Positions 18,185 through 27,006 of a stretch of DNA of 64,000 nt are shown here, piece after piece (the first letter of the stretch is position 1; every line of letters starts with the position of its first letter). The notes under the pieces are model-generated. The model was not told the origin of the DNA, did no database searches, and worked only from the letters and a program-made list of their open reading frames with translations. The DNA is from Bradyrhizobium mercantei (GTDB lineage: Bacteria > Pseudomonadota > Alphaproteobacteria > Rhizobiales > Xanthobacteraceae): positions 857,277 to 921,276 of the forward strand of contig NZ_MKFI01000003.1 of the NCBI RefSeq assembly GCF_001982635.1. The letters run 5' to 3'. Made by a program: the position numbers and the translations under genes.

Positions 18185-19330
18185 ATGCTCGACTTTTCAG
18201 AAACTGCGACCAAAGTCCGCCAGGAGCGCACACCCTTCATACCGCCGTGCTTCGCGGCGGCGCCCGCCGAAGAGAATGAGGCAACCGGCCTCGGTACGAT
18301 CGACCGCCATGGCGGTCGCGTCTCGGTCGACGAGAAGCGGATGATCAACTGCCGCGCCGACGTCAACCAACTGCTGCCGCTGAAATACAAATGGGCATGG
18401 GAGAAATATCTCGCTGCCTGCAACAATCACTGGATGCCGACCGAGGTCTCGATGCAGGCCGACATCGCGCTGTGGAAGTCGCGTGACGGTCTCTCGGAGG
18501 ACGAGCGCCGTGCCATCAAGCGCAATCTCGGCTTCTTTGCGGCCTCTGAAAGCCTGGTCGCCAATAACATCGTGCTGGCGATCTACCGCCATCTCACCAA
18601 CCCGGAATGCCGGCAGTATCTCCTGCGCCAGGCCTTCGAGGAGGCGGTGCACACCCACACCTTCCAGTACATCGTAGAGAGCCTAGGCCTCGACGAGGGC
18701 GAGCTGTTCAACATGTACCGCGAGGTGCCCTCGATCACCGACAAGGCGGCCTGGGCGATCAAGCACACCCAGCATCTCGACGATCCCGATTTCAGGATCG
18801 GGACGCCGCAGGCCGGTCAGGCGTTCCTGCGCGACCTCGTTGCCTTCTATGTGATCTTTGAGGGCATGTGGTTCTACACGGGCTTCGCGCAGATTCTCTC
18901 GTTCGGTCGCCGCAACAAGATGGTCGGCATCGCCGAGCAGTATCAATACATCCTGCGCGACGAGAGCATCCATCTGAACTTCGGCATCGACGTGATCAAC
19001 CAGATCAAGATCGAGAATCCGCATCTGTGGACATCGGCCTTCCAGGAGGAAGTCCAAAACATGATCCGCGAGGCCGCCGAACTCGAGGCCGCCTATGGCC
19101 GCGATACGATGCCGCGGGGCTTCCTCGGGCTGAACGCCGCATTGTGCGAGCAGTACATGTACTTTATTGCCAACCGCCGCTGCGCTCAGATCGGCCTGAC
19201 GCCGGTGTTCGCGGAGGCAGAAAATCCGTTTCCGTGGATGTCGGAGGCGATGGACCTGAAAAAAGAGAAGAATTTTTTCGAGACCCGCGTCATCGAGTAT
19301 CAGAACGGCGGTGCGCTCGATTGGGGATGA
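18185..19330 (+). CDS. nrdB: Class Ia ribonucleoside-diphosphate reductase, beta subunit
   Basis: A 381-residue ferritin-fold subunit that holds the diiron-tyrosyl radical. The start at 18185 (MLDFSETATKVRQERTPF) was preferred over an upstream frame that overlaps nrdA; it lies 22 bases after nrdA with an AAGGA ribosome site. Iron-ligand motifs are seen: Glu in ASESLVANNI, the EEAVHTHTFQYI segment with Glu and His, and the later RDESIHLNFG with Glu and His. It is co-transcribed with nrdA under the cobalamin riboswitch. Confidence 0.95.
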   Translation: MLDFSETATKVRQERTPFIPPCFAAAPAEENEATGLGTIDRHGGRVSVDEKRMINCRADVNQLLPLKYKWAWEKYLAACNNHWMPTEVSMQADIALWKSRDGLSEDERRAIKRNLGFFAASESLVANNIVLAIYRHLTNPECRQYLLRQAFEEAVHTHTFQYIVESLGLDEGELFNMYREVPSITDKAAWAIKHTQHLDDPDFRIGTPQAGQAFLRDLVAFYVIFEGMWFYTGFAQILSFGRRNKMVGIAEQYQYILRDESIHLNFGIDVINQIKIENPHLWTSAFQEEVQNMIREAAELEAAYGRDTMPRGFLGLNAALCEQYMYFIANRRCAQIGLTPVFAEAENPFPWMSEAMDLKKEKNFFETRVIEYQNGGALDWG

Positions 19331-20214
19331 ACTAATTTGCGGTGACCATTGCCTGTGCATACGGGTGATACGAGCCGGACCGTCGTAATGTCGGACATTG
19401 CCCCTGACGCGCGATGCTGCGCCGCCGGATCACTTTGATCATTTTGCGAGCGAAGTGGTCCGGACTGCTCGATGGATTCTGATCGTTGTCGCTCCGTTCA
19501 TCGCGCGACCGGGTGATGCAGCCTTTAAACAAAGCGAGCAGCGTGCCGAACCGAGGCCGCAGCTACCGCGAGCATGTCAACGCGAGGATCATCTTCGAAG
19601 GGGCTTGAAGCTTACGCGGCGTCATGTTGTACATTCTTAGTCCTGTGTTTTGCGATTTAGCAAAATGGGGCCGGGGATGGTAACAAACGCGGGTGGCGAA
19701 CAAAACCCGACGGTCGTTGGACTGCTTCAACGAGCCTTGGAGACGGACTTACCTTGGCGGCATGCTCTTGAACGGGGGCATCTGGCGAAGCCGGCAAAAC
19801 CCGCGGCGAGAGCATCAATCCAGCTCGCGCTGCAGGCCGGCACCAAGGGCTGACCACATGCAGCCGGCGTTGCTTTGTCTGCGGATGCTCGACGACGGAA
19901 TTTCCTGCATACCGGCGGTAACTGCATCGAGCGGCCGCAGGACTTCTTCTGGGGTTCGGTGCAATGGATGCGCCGCAATGACAAGAGCAACAAGGTCCGC
20001 TTCGATGACCGGGCCACGGCGCACATTGACACTTTTCCGGTTCGCGTTGCGGAGTTCCAGAACAAGAAGTGCGACTGCAGTCCGGGTCCCCGACAACGAG
20101 AAACGATGACATCCATGCCGATCGTAGTCAGCGGCGAAACCGTGAAACTACTGAGAGTGTCAGGTCAAGCCGAAATGGAAGGGCCCTCGGATATAAGACC
20201 GGTGGAGGAACAGG
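19331..20214. other. Non-coding or decayed stretch after nrdB
   Basis: About 880 bases with no gene I can support. Overlapping frames on both strands lack ribosome sites and family resemblance. It contains the first of three MerR-geometry promoter-like sites (19605-19635). Confidence 0.5.
19605..19635 (+). promoter_or_regulatory. MerR-geometry promoter-like site, copy 1
   Basis: TTGAAG at 19605, a 19-base spacer containing GGCGTCATG, and TACATT at 19630. It shares layout and many bases with sites at 25615 and 36116. The 19-base spacer with an imperfect dyad across it is typical of MerR-family activated promoters. No obvious gene follows. Confidence 0.45.
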
Positions 20215-20355
20215 ATGAAGGCGACGCTAGGGGAATTGCAGGCGCTCAGGCTATTGCGTGCATTCTCGAAGATCGATGACGAAGACAAACGAAAAGCCGT
20301 GCTTGAACACGTCGAAGCCGAAGCGGTGTCTTCGAAGAATCCTAAAAAGAAATAA
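20215..20355 (+). CDS. Small helical hypothetical protein (46 residues), possibly a fragment
   Basis: The ATG at 20215 has an excellent ribosome site (GGAGGAACAGG). The product starts MKATLGELQALRLLRAF, continues as a charged helix and ends in NPKKK. Its helical part resembles the C-terminal tail of rhizobial helix-turn-helix regulators, so it may be a leftover of a larger gene. I do not recognise a function. Confidence 0.4.
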   Translation: MKATLGELQALRLLRAFSKIDDEDKRKAVLEHVEAEAVSSKNPKKK

Positions 20356-20502
20356 TCGACAGCTTCGGCCGCCTCGTCGCCGAGACGGCCGACTGGAAGA
20401 AACGCCGCAATGCCAAATGCGTTGGCGTCAAGTGGCTCAACCGAAGCGGCCCGTTGCCAAATCAGGTCAATTTCGACCAGTCCAAACCGCTGTGCCGAGA
20501 GA

Positions 20503-21360
20503 CTAGCTCGTCGGCGGGCCCATATTGAGGCGATCGAAGTACCAAGACGGATCGTCCCCAGACGAATCTGTCTCGATATATTCTTCGTTCGAATTATCGT
20601 CCTGACTTCCTTCAACAGGATCCTCGCTCTCCGCTTGGAGATACAGTCGAGGCTTGTCTGCAGGTTGCCATTCATCCTGGTCGTTTTTCGTCCACTTATC
20701 AGCATGTTGTCTAGGGTCGAGCACGAACTCGTTCCCACCCACGTCAATAAACCCCATCTGCTCCAGACGGGGCTTTGCTTCATCGTTAGCAGGACGCGAC
20801 ATGACCAAAGGCCGCTTGCCGTCAAGCCGAAGTTGATGTTCGAGCAGGACATCGCCCGCGTTCTCAACGAGCGGATGAGTAACTCGGAGAGCTACGACAG
20901 ATGAGATGTTTCTACGACCCGGAAAGTGCTCCTCCTGCCACGCCTCGCCTTTGATGCGGAAGCCTGGATCCGTCCTTAGGAGTCCGACGCTCTTATCGCC
21001 CAGCTGGTAGCTGAAGTACCGCGAACCCGTCTTGTGATTTACGGTCGCGCCGGCTCTAGCGACCATCGCGGTGCTCTCTGCCTTGGAGGACACGAAATCC
21101 GAGTACTCTTGCGGATTGTCGGCTATGTGCTTCACATCGTCACCGTAAAAGTTCCTCAGTTCTTGCCTGAATGTATTGCTGTTCATCTCGTAAATGGGAG
21201 GCTCGGAGGTGAGGGAATACGTACGTGTCGCCGATGACGAACCAGACGCGACGTCTGCAAGCGTCTGCCTAAACATCCGGTCATCCGCTAACTGCCCGGA
21301 TTCATCGGCTTGGCCCGCGCTTGTAGATGGGATGGACGGTCCAGTGATTCTGCCATACAT
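20503..21360 (-). CDS. nopP: NopP-like type III secreted effector
   Basis: A 285-residue protein with a Ser/Thr-rich, secretion-competent N-terminus (MYGRITGPSIPSTSAGQ), a central fold (about 60-220) and a very acidic Asp/Glu/Ser-rich tail. From memory the order of segments (NSNTFRQELRNFYGDD, HKTGSRYFSYQLGDKS, LLEHQLRLDGKRPL) matches NopP, a nodulation outer protein injected by rhizobial T3SS and a host-range determinant on soybean. AGGAG precedes the ATG. A partial tts-box-like sequence lies upstream. The family call was not checked by search. Confidence 0.7.
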   Translation of the reverse strand: MYGRITGPSIPSTSAGQADESGQLADDRMFRQTLADVASGSSSATRTYSLTSEPPIYEMNSNTFRQELRNFYGDDVKHIADNPQEYSDFVSSKAESTAMVARAGATVNHKTGSRYFSYQLGDKSVGLLRTDPGFRIKGEAWQEEHFPGRRNISSVVALRVTHPLVENAGDVLLEHQLRLDGKRPLVMSRPANDEAKPRLEQMGFIDVGGNEFVLDPRQHADKWTKNDQDEWQPADKPRLYLQAESEDPVEGSQDDNSNEEYIETDSSGDDPSWYFDRLNMGPPTS

Positions 21361-21846
21361 GCGAGTAGTTCTCCTATCGACAGCATTGGGTCCTGGTTGA
21401 CGTCGGTCTACTCAAGACCGGTCAGTAACTTGAGCGAGCGAGCTGACCACAAGCTGATGTAAAGAAAAGCGCACGGCTGCCGGCCCTAACGTACTCGCGC
21501 GCGTCAAGCTGACCGACCATGTCGGGGCCCATTGGTTTTGTCCCGAGTTTGCACGGGGTTGCACGGCTGCCCTCCAGCTGAAGCCGACATGCAAGGATAC
21601 ATCCGCGTTAGCTCACCATCGGTTCACCAGATGGTGCTGACGCTTGAACGCAAAGGTCCCCAACCAGCGGCGCCGCAGGACCTGCTAAGTCGTTGATTTA
21701 TCGTGCTCCGTTAGGTTCCCGCTACGTTTCGCTCAGCGGGCGCCCCGATTCATTGCGATTTTCGGCACTCTAAAGATAGTCTGAGCTAAAGTGGACGCGC
21801 CGGCGTTTTTCGGCATAGGCTTTGACTAGGTTGTCAGGAGACGAGC
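21361..21846. other. Upstream region of the NopP-like gene
   Basis: About 490 bases with no supported gene. It holds the partial tts-box-like sequence (21486-21515) and a GTCAGCT/ACTGACC dyad near 21420-21447, both close to the effector gene start. Confidence 0.45.
21486..21515 (-). promoter_or_regulatory. Partial tts-box-like sequence upstream of the effector
   Basis: On the minus strand it reads GGTCAGCTTGACGCGCGCG, matching the left half (GTCAGCTT-NN-CG) of the TtsI-binding tts box but not the AAAGCT right half. It lies about 130 bases upstream of the NopP-like start, in the correct orientation. Weak but positionally sensible. Confidence 0.35.
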
Positions 21847-22056
21847 ATGGCTGCCCGCACCGAAGGCGCCGGTCGCTCGCACGCTGATTTCAAGCGAGCG
21901 GCGAATGACGAGCTAACCAAGTTCGAGCACCGCGAGCGCGAGTTTCAAAAAGAAGACCGCGACGAACGAGCCAAAAGGTTGCAGTTGCCGGTGGAAAGAT
22001 ACAACCGTGAGGATTGGCGCGTAAGGAAACCATCAAGGCCATTTTATAGAGCCTGA
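21847..22056 (+). CDS. Small highly charged hypothetical protein
   Basis: Sixty-nine residues with a CAGGAG ribosome site before the ATG. The middle is dominated by Lys, Arg, Glu and Asp (for example FEHREREFQKEDRDERAKR), suggesting one long helix. There is no recognisable domain. It stands alone in a gene-poor stretch. Confidence 0.4.
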   Translation: MAARTEGAGRSHADFKRAANDELTKFEHREREFQKEDRDERAKRLQLPVERYNREDWRVRKPSRPFYRA

Positions 22057-22178
22057 GAGGTCTGGCCTCGCCTTTACGATGTCGTGCGCAACGCGACACG
22101 CGACTTCGGCGGCGACGGACATAGTCAGCGCGAGGTTTGACCGTGTTGAACGCTGCATCGGATCGCACCACGCCCAGC

Positions 22179-22367
22179 CTAGCCGTCACTCCCGTGGTCG
22201 AGACGCTCCTTGACGTTTATGGAGGTGAGCACCGGCGGCTTGGTCTTGCGGGGCTGCTCGTACCGGGACGCAAGATCCAGGAGCCGCCGCTTGATAAACG
22301 GGTCGGCCCGATCGGCAAGGTCGCGAACCAGACGAGCCCGCTGCCTGTTAAATTCATCATCCAGCAT
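22179..22367 (-). CDS. Small hypothetical protein of a rhizobial family
   Basis: Sixty-two residues starting MLDDEFNRQRARLVRDLADR. The segment with RADPFIKRRLLDLASRYE looks like a small, common Bradyrhizobium protein of unknown function, which I recall only by pattern. The ribosome site is weak. No operon partner. Confidence 0.5.
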   Translation of the reverse strand: MLDDEFNRQRARLVRDLADRADPFIKRRLLDLASRYEQPRKTKPPVLTSINVKERLDHGSDG

Positions 22368-22934
22368 GCGATCACCAAATAATTCAGTTTGTACTGCGGA
22401 TCGGTCAACATGGCTAGCCGTTGAATGGCGTGTGGTTAAGCGAGCCGGGCCTCAATGGGTTAGTTGCGGCTTCATCCGGCAAAGAGTGCGGTGGGCGTCA
22501 CCCAGCGTACTTCTGCCAAGCCTCTGAGCGCAGCTCGATTCTCGAATTGCCTGTCCACGCTCCGGACTTGTCCTAATCCTTAAGATAGGGCGCTGTTCCC
22601 AGAGGAAGCATGCTCCAGAGCAAGTAGGCTCCGCGTCGGCGGCTGTAGTCGTGCGTCCGGCTGGGGGCTTGAGATGTTCACCTGCGCGGCATGCAGCTAC
22701 GGTAACGGCCAATTCAACTTGCCGATGATCGTTGCCGGGAAATAGCAGTTTGCCACAAGCGTCGCCGTGCGCGGCAATGGTAAGACTGCAATGTCGCTTA
22801 TACGTTACGTATGACGTGTTCTTTCAGCCTTACGGTTTCCTTCTCTATTCCTGACCTCCTCTCGTCAAGGGATATGCTGGCTCGAGGCGCTGCGGCAGAG
22901 TCTTTGAGCGAGGCCGCCAGTCGCGGGCTTCGTC
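22368..22934. other. Stretch without supported genes
   Basis: About 570 bases upstream of the small minus-strand gene and downstream of modC. No gene, repeat or clear regulatory site was seen; the open frames look like chance. Confidence 0.45.
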
Positions 22935-24131
22935 CTATTGTCGGAGCGCCACCTCCGCGGTACTTGCGGCTCCAGCATTTGTCGATACGCTCGAAGTCGA
23001 AATCGCGTGCAATGGTGGTTCAGACGCCGAGACCAGGAAAATGCGTCCGATTTCGGCGAATATATCCATTCCATCCCTGAGGTCCAGTGCATGAAAGGCG
23101 CGGCGCGTGATGCGCGCCAGGATCTGTGCGGCCGAAACTCCGGTCTCGAGCGCGAGCACCAATGTGACCTCGGCCGCGCTGAACGGCAAAGAGGCCTTGA
23201 TGCGCGCTGGCAAGACATTGAGGGTGGGGCTTGCGCGCGGCGCCTCACGAGCGATGCTGACGTCGCTGGCTGCGATGCGCAGCCTTTGACGCGCACCGGG
23301 TTTGAGCGGAGGTCCCGGCACCAAAAGGCGCGCACCTTTGAGGCGGAGGACGATGAGCCCATAACGTCCGTCGTAGCCGCCGACCACCGCGTCAAGGCTC
23401 ACAGCGGCTTCGTCGCGCCCCGCAAGCCACTGCGCCGGATCGGTCTGCAAGACATGCAACGGCCCAGCCGCAGTCACCCGTCCGTCTTCCATCATGACAA
23501 GATGATCGGCAAAGCGTTCAACGTCAGCCAAATCGTGGCAGACATAGATCATCGGCAGCGTGAGCGTTTCATGCATCCGCTCGAGGGTCGGCAGGATCTC
23601 CTGCTTGGCGGAGCGATCGAGCAAGGCAAGCGGCTCATCCATCACAAGTAATCGGGGCTGGGACAGCAGCGCGCGGGCTATGGCGACGCGCTGCCGCTCG
23701 CCGACGGAGAGATGTGAGGAAGAACGGTCAAGGAGCGATGCCAAGCCCAGCAGTTCGACCACTTCCTCAAAACCGATCAGCGTTGGTTCCATTTTGGGCG
23801 CGGCATCAAGCAAATGGCATCTGACAGACAAATGAGGAAAAATAGTCGGATGCCGGACCACATAGCTGACGGGACGCAAATGCGTCGGGCGAAACGTGCT
23901 CTCATCCTGCCACACCTCGCCATCGATCTTACAGAAACCAGTCGGCAGATGCTGGAAGCCTGCGATGCAACGCGCCACCGTGGTCTTGCCGCAGCCTGGT
24001 GGGCCGAAAATAGCCGTCATGCCACTTGCCGGCACGCTGAATTGCGCGTCGAGCGGAATGCCCGCGAGCGAGCCGCTGAAGGCGACTTTGATAAGGCCCG
24101 GTTTTGCTGTCCTCACGTGCCCGGTCCGCAT
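22935..24131 (-). CDS. modC: Molybdate-type ABC transporter ATP-binding protein, orphan
   Basis: About 398 residues from the ATG at 24131; slightly earlier or later starts are possible. Walker A is GPPGCGKTT, the signature is LSVGERQR (the second Gly of LSGGE replaced by Val), and Walker B is LLVMDEPLALLD. A C-terminal part (about 290-375) resembles the Mop-type molybdate-binding domain (LNVLPARIKASLP). It would energise molybdate import, needed for nitrogenase. No modA or modB lies beside it, so it is an orphan that may serve a permease elsewhere or be decaying. Confidence 0.75.
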   Translation of the reverse strand: MRTGHVRTAKPGLIKVAFSGSLAGIPLDAQFSVPASGMTAIFGPPGCGKTTVARCIAGFQHLPTGFCKIDGEVWQDESTFRPTHLRPVSYVVRHPTIFPHLSVRCHLLDAAPKMEPTLIGFEEVVELLGLASLLDRSSSHLSVGERQRVAIARALLSQPRLLVMDEPLALLDRSAKQEILPTLERMHETLTLPMIYVCHDLADVERFADHLVMMEDGRVTAAGPLHVLQTDPAQWLAGRDEAAVSLDAVVGGYDGRYGLIVLRLKGARLLVPGPPLKPGARQRLRIAASDVSIAREAPRASPTLNVLPARIKASLPFSAAEVTLVLALETGVSAAQILARITRRAFHALDLRDGMDIFAEIGRIFLVSASEPPLHAISTSSVSTNAGAASTAEVALRQ

Positions 24132-24481
24132 CGTTCGATCCAGGTTACCATCGGGGCCACCACAAGCCACAACGTCACGATGGTGGACGAAAAGCCAGCT
24201 TGTTTCGCTTCGCGACGGCTGCCCGCAGCACTCCCATAAGGAGTGGAGGCAAGATTGCAGGCCAACGGTCTTATGATGCGCGGCATTTTGAGCGCCTCCG
24301 TGTCATTCATCAGCGCCGCAGTGGAATTGCGCGGCGCGCGCCCGTCGATTGGACGGGTGAAGTTTCTTAGCGGAACTGCGGTGCCTTGGCCGATCACTCT
24401 GCTCGAGCTGAGTCGTCGGCAGGTGGAGACAGCTGAAGTGGACCGGCTTGCATGATCTAGCTGTAGAACGGTCGGCTCGTA
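24132..24481. other. Stretch without supported genes upstream of modC
   Basis: About 350 bases where modB would normally be expected. I found no membrane-protein remnant that I could defend. Confidence 0.4.
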
Positions 24482-24661
24482 TCATGGCTCACAAGTGCCT
24501 CGTGTGCGGTCTTCAGCTTGAACGGGGCTGCAATCTCCCTGGCGCGCGGCGCGAGGGTGCGCTCCAACCACCAAATCAGTGTTCACTGCCCCAGCGCTTC
24601 CGAGCGTGAACAGCATCAGAGCCGCAACGATCAGAATCAACTGGACCAGTCTCAGCTTCAT
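24482..24661 (-). CDS. Small secreted hypothetical protein
   Basis: Fifty-nine residues. The start at 24661 is supported by a GGAG ribosome site and by an ideal signal peptide (MKLRLVQLILIVAALMLFTL, then GSAGA as cleavage region). The mature part is only about 34 residues and polar, with two Cys. The function is unknown. Confidence 0.5.
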   Translation of the reverse strand: MKLRLVQLILIVAALMLFTLGSAGAVNTDLVVGAHPRAARQGDCSPVQAEDRTRGTCEP

Positions 24662-26435
24662 CGGGGCTCCGAGCGTCAGCTGCTGCGCCACTTCCTTGCG
24701 GCGGCTCTCGGTCCTCTCACAGCAAGCTGCGTGCCGGCCCCGGAATTGTGCGCGCGTGGCTTGATGGGGTGAAATGTGAGCCGCCAGCGCAGCGTCCCGG
24801 CCGCGCGGTATCCGTCCAGTTTTCGACGTTGATGTCTTCAAAGGGACATAGATAGCAGACGAGAGCCGCACCCGACGGCGCGGGCTTTGGGCGCAAGCAT
24901 CGAGGCGGAGGCCGGTTCGATCGTCGGCAGCCCGTCTCGCGCCGGGCTGCCGCGATCGTCAACGAAGCGTCAACCAGCAGAGGTCGCGCGCCTCCTCGCT
25001 GGTCGCTTGAAGCGACGGCCTGGCCGCCTCGATCGTGATCGAGATCCGGGACGGATGATATCGGAAAACAGAGCTGCCGGATAACTGACTAGCAGACCGT
25101 TTGGAGCGAGGGAGGGGACGGCCACGGCTTGAATCTCTTTGCACGTTCGGTTTGAACGCGTGCCGTGCAAGGCAATCTCTCTTTTCATGCGAAAAGACAT
25201 TCGACGATCTCGGCACTTCAACCCGTTGGAATGGTAACACTGAATACATCGGCCCCGCACGAGATGCGGAATACGCAATGTTCGTCCGAGACATGGTTCT
25301 CATGCCAGCCCCTGCCTGTCAGATCGGGACCCAGTTCCAGACAAAAACCTCAGCCAACTTGAGCGGAAAACAGGGAGGGGTCCGGCCATATGACGCGCGA
25401 GAGAGTCTGAATTGTGCAAGTCGAACGGCGACACAGAGAGGCGTGCTTACGGATCAGCCGCCCTTTCGTTGTCAGGACATGACGACGGGTTGGACCGCCC
25501 TTCACAAGGCATCCGGAGTTACAAGGCCAGGGTTTTCACCGCCGGTCGTGGCCGGCCAGATGTTTCGAGACGTAGGCGTGAGATTATCGTCCCACCCCGT
25601 GCAAAAATAAGGACTTGAAGCGTACGTAGCGTCAGGTTGTACGATCGAGGCAGGCGGCTGTCGCTTCTCGAAACTTCGCCTCGGGCAGTAAAGAACTCGA
25701 ATGTCTCAACGTTGTAAAGCTCACTCCGCGAAGGTCCTTTGTGTATCCTCGCGGAGAGCTCAGTACGAAAAGTGGCTATGCACGGCATAGGTGGGGGCCG
25801 AACTGCACCGAAGCCGGACGAGCAGTTAAAGATCTGAGCGGACCGTCTTAGCGTTCGTGCTGCTGGACTGGAGGGCACCCGGGCGAGGTGCGATCTTCAA
25901 TGTTCCGCACCGCCCTTCGCGGATGGTCGAGTTTACAGGACCGTAGGTGTCATAGACGTCAAGTGCTGGCTCGGGATGAACTGCTTACTCTCATCAACAA
26001 GCTATGGTGTCACCGACACACTTGGGTTGACCCAACTCGCAATCACTCCGCATTCGGCCGGGATCTGATCGTCTTGTAGGGATGTCGCTCGTCCACCCAC
26101 TTCGCGGCAAGGATCGTTTGGGAGCGAACTCAATCATCGCTTGATGGTCAGATTGTGGGCGGGTGCCAGCGGCGCTCTGAGAGCGATCGCGCGCCCAGGC
26201 CAGCACTGGGAGATTCGTAAGTAAATCTCTCTCGCTGTGCGCCCGCAAATGAAGTTGTTCTCGGCTGTGAGTAGTTTCGTATGCCAACGAATCGAGAGCG
26301 CTGCTTTGATCGGGAGAGGACGAGAACGCGCTACTGCCATCTTCGTTTCCAAGACCTTCGGTTTGTTTTCTGGTTGACAGGCCATGTTGCACATTGCGCG
26401 AGACAATAGCGAAGGACACGTAGCTTAAGAGAGAT
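24662..26435. other. Gene-poor stretch of 1.8 kb
   Basis: Apart from the MerR-geometry site at 25615-25645 I see nothing supported here. Reading frames on both strands interrupt each other and lack ribosome sites. It is probably decayed island DNA or holds an untranslated RNA. Confidence 0.45.
25615..25645 (+). promoter_or_regulatory. MerR-geometry promoter-like site, copy 2
   Basis: TTGAAG at 25615, a 19-base spacer with CGTACGTAGCGTCAGG, and TACGAT at 25640. Best seen as an imperfect dyad CTTGAAGC ... GCGTCAGG. The nearest downstream plus-strand gene starts about 790 bases away. Confidence 0.5.
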
Positions 26436-26882
26436 ATGGTGAATAAAAATCGACGCACTTATTGGATCTGCATGGCATATCGCTTTGCAGCGGCCATCGC
26501 TGTTGTGGCGATGACAACAACTGCGCATACAAGACACGCTCGAGCGCGAGATCTGAGGCCGGCAGAGACATTAGCGTCGTGCAGGCCAGACTTGGTCCGC
26601 TTCTGTGGCCACTTTACTGGGCGAGATGACCCAGATGCCGCTATGTTTTGTCTCAGAGAGAACTTTAAGGCCTTGCGTGCCAAATGCCGCCGCGTGGTTC
26701 CAGGTGCGGCGGAGATAAGGGGGCACGTCAGACGAGGCGGCATCAACAAGCTGCCATCTTCGAGCGTCTCCGCCCGGAAGAAAGCATCCGAGCTGCAAGT
26801 TCACAGCAGTACTAGAGGACGCCGTCCTACTGATGCGACGCTCGGACTATCATTGCGCCGAGGGAATCGAAACAATCAGTAG
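26436..26882 (+). CDS. Secreted cysteine-rich-repeat-like protein
   Basis: A 148-residue protein; an alternative start at 26472 would begin directly at the signal peptide (MAYRFAAAIAVVAMTTTAHT). One module, CRPDLVRFCGHF followed by FCLRENFKALRAKC, has the Cys spacing of the cysteine-rich-repeat (GLG1-like) motif found in many small rhizobial exported proteins. The last 50 residues are basic and low in complexity. Role in the periplasm unknown. Confidence 0.6.
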   Translation: MVNKNRRTYWICMAYRFAAAIAVVAMTTTAHTRHARARDLRPAETLASCRPDLVRFCGHFTGRDDPDAAMFCLRENFKALRAKCRRVVPGAAEIRGHVRRGGINKLPSSSVSARKKASELQVHSSTRGRRPTDATLGLSLRRGNRNNQ

Positions 26883-27006
26883 GGAAGAAAGAAGCTTTGC
26901 CCCACCAAGATTGGTAGCTGGTCCATCGACGGACACGTGACTACGAGCGTAGCCAATTGTCCTCCGGCCATCGATCGATGGCGCACATCGCGACAGTGGG
27001 GCTACG

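Noticed and set aside
19657..20279. Overlapping frames on both strands after nrdB
   Set aside because: Arg/Ser/Pro-rich composition typical of chance frames in GC-rich DNA; none has family resemblance.
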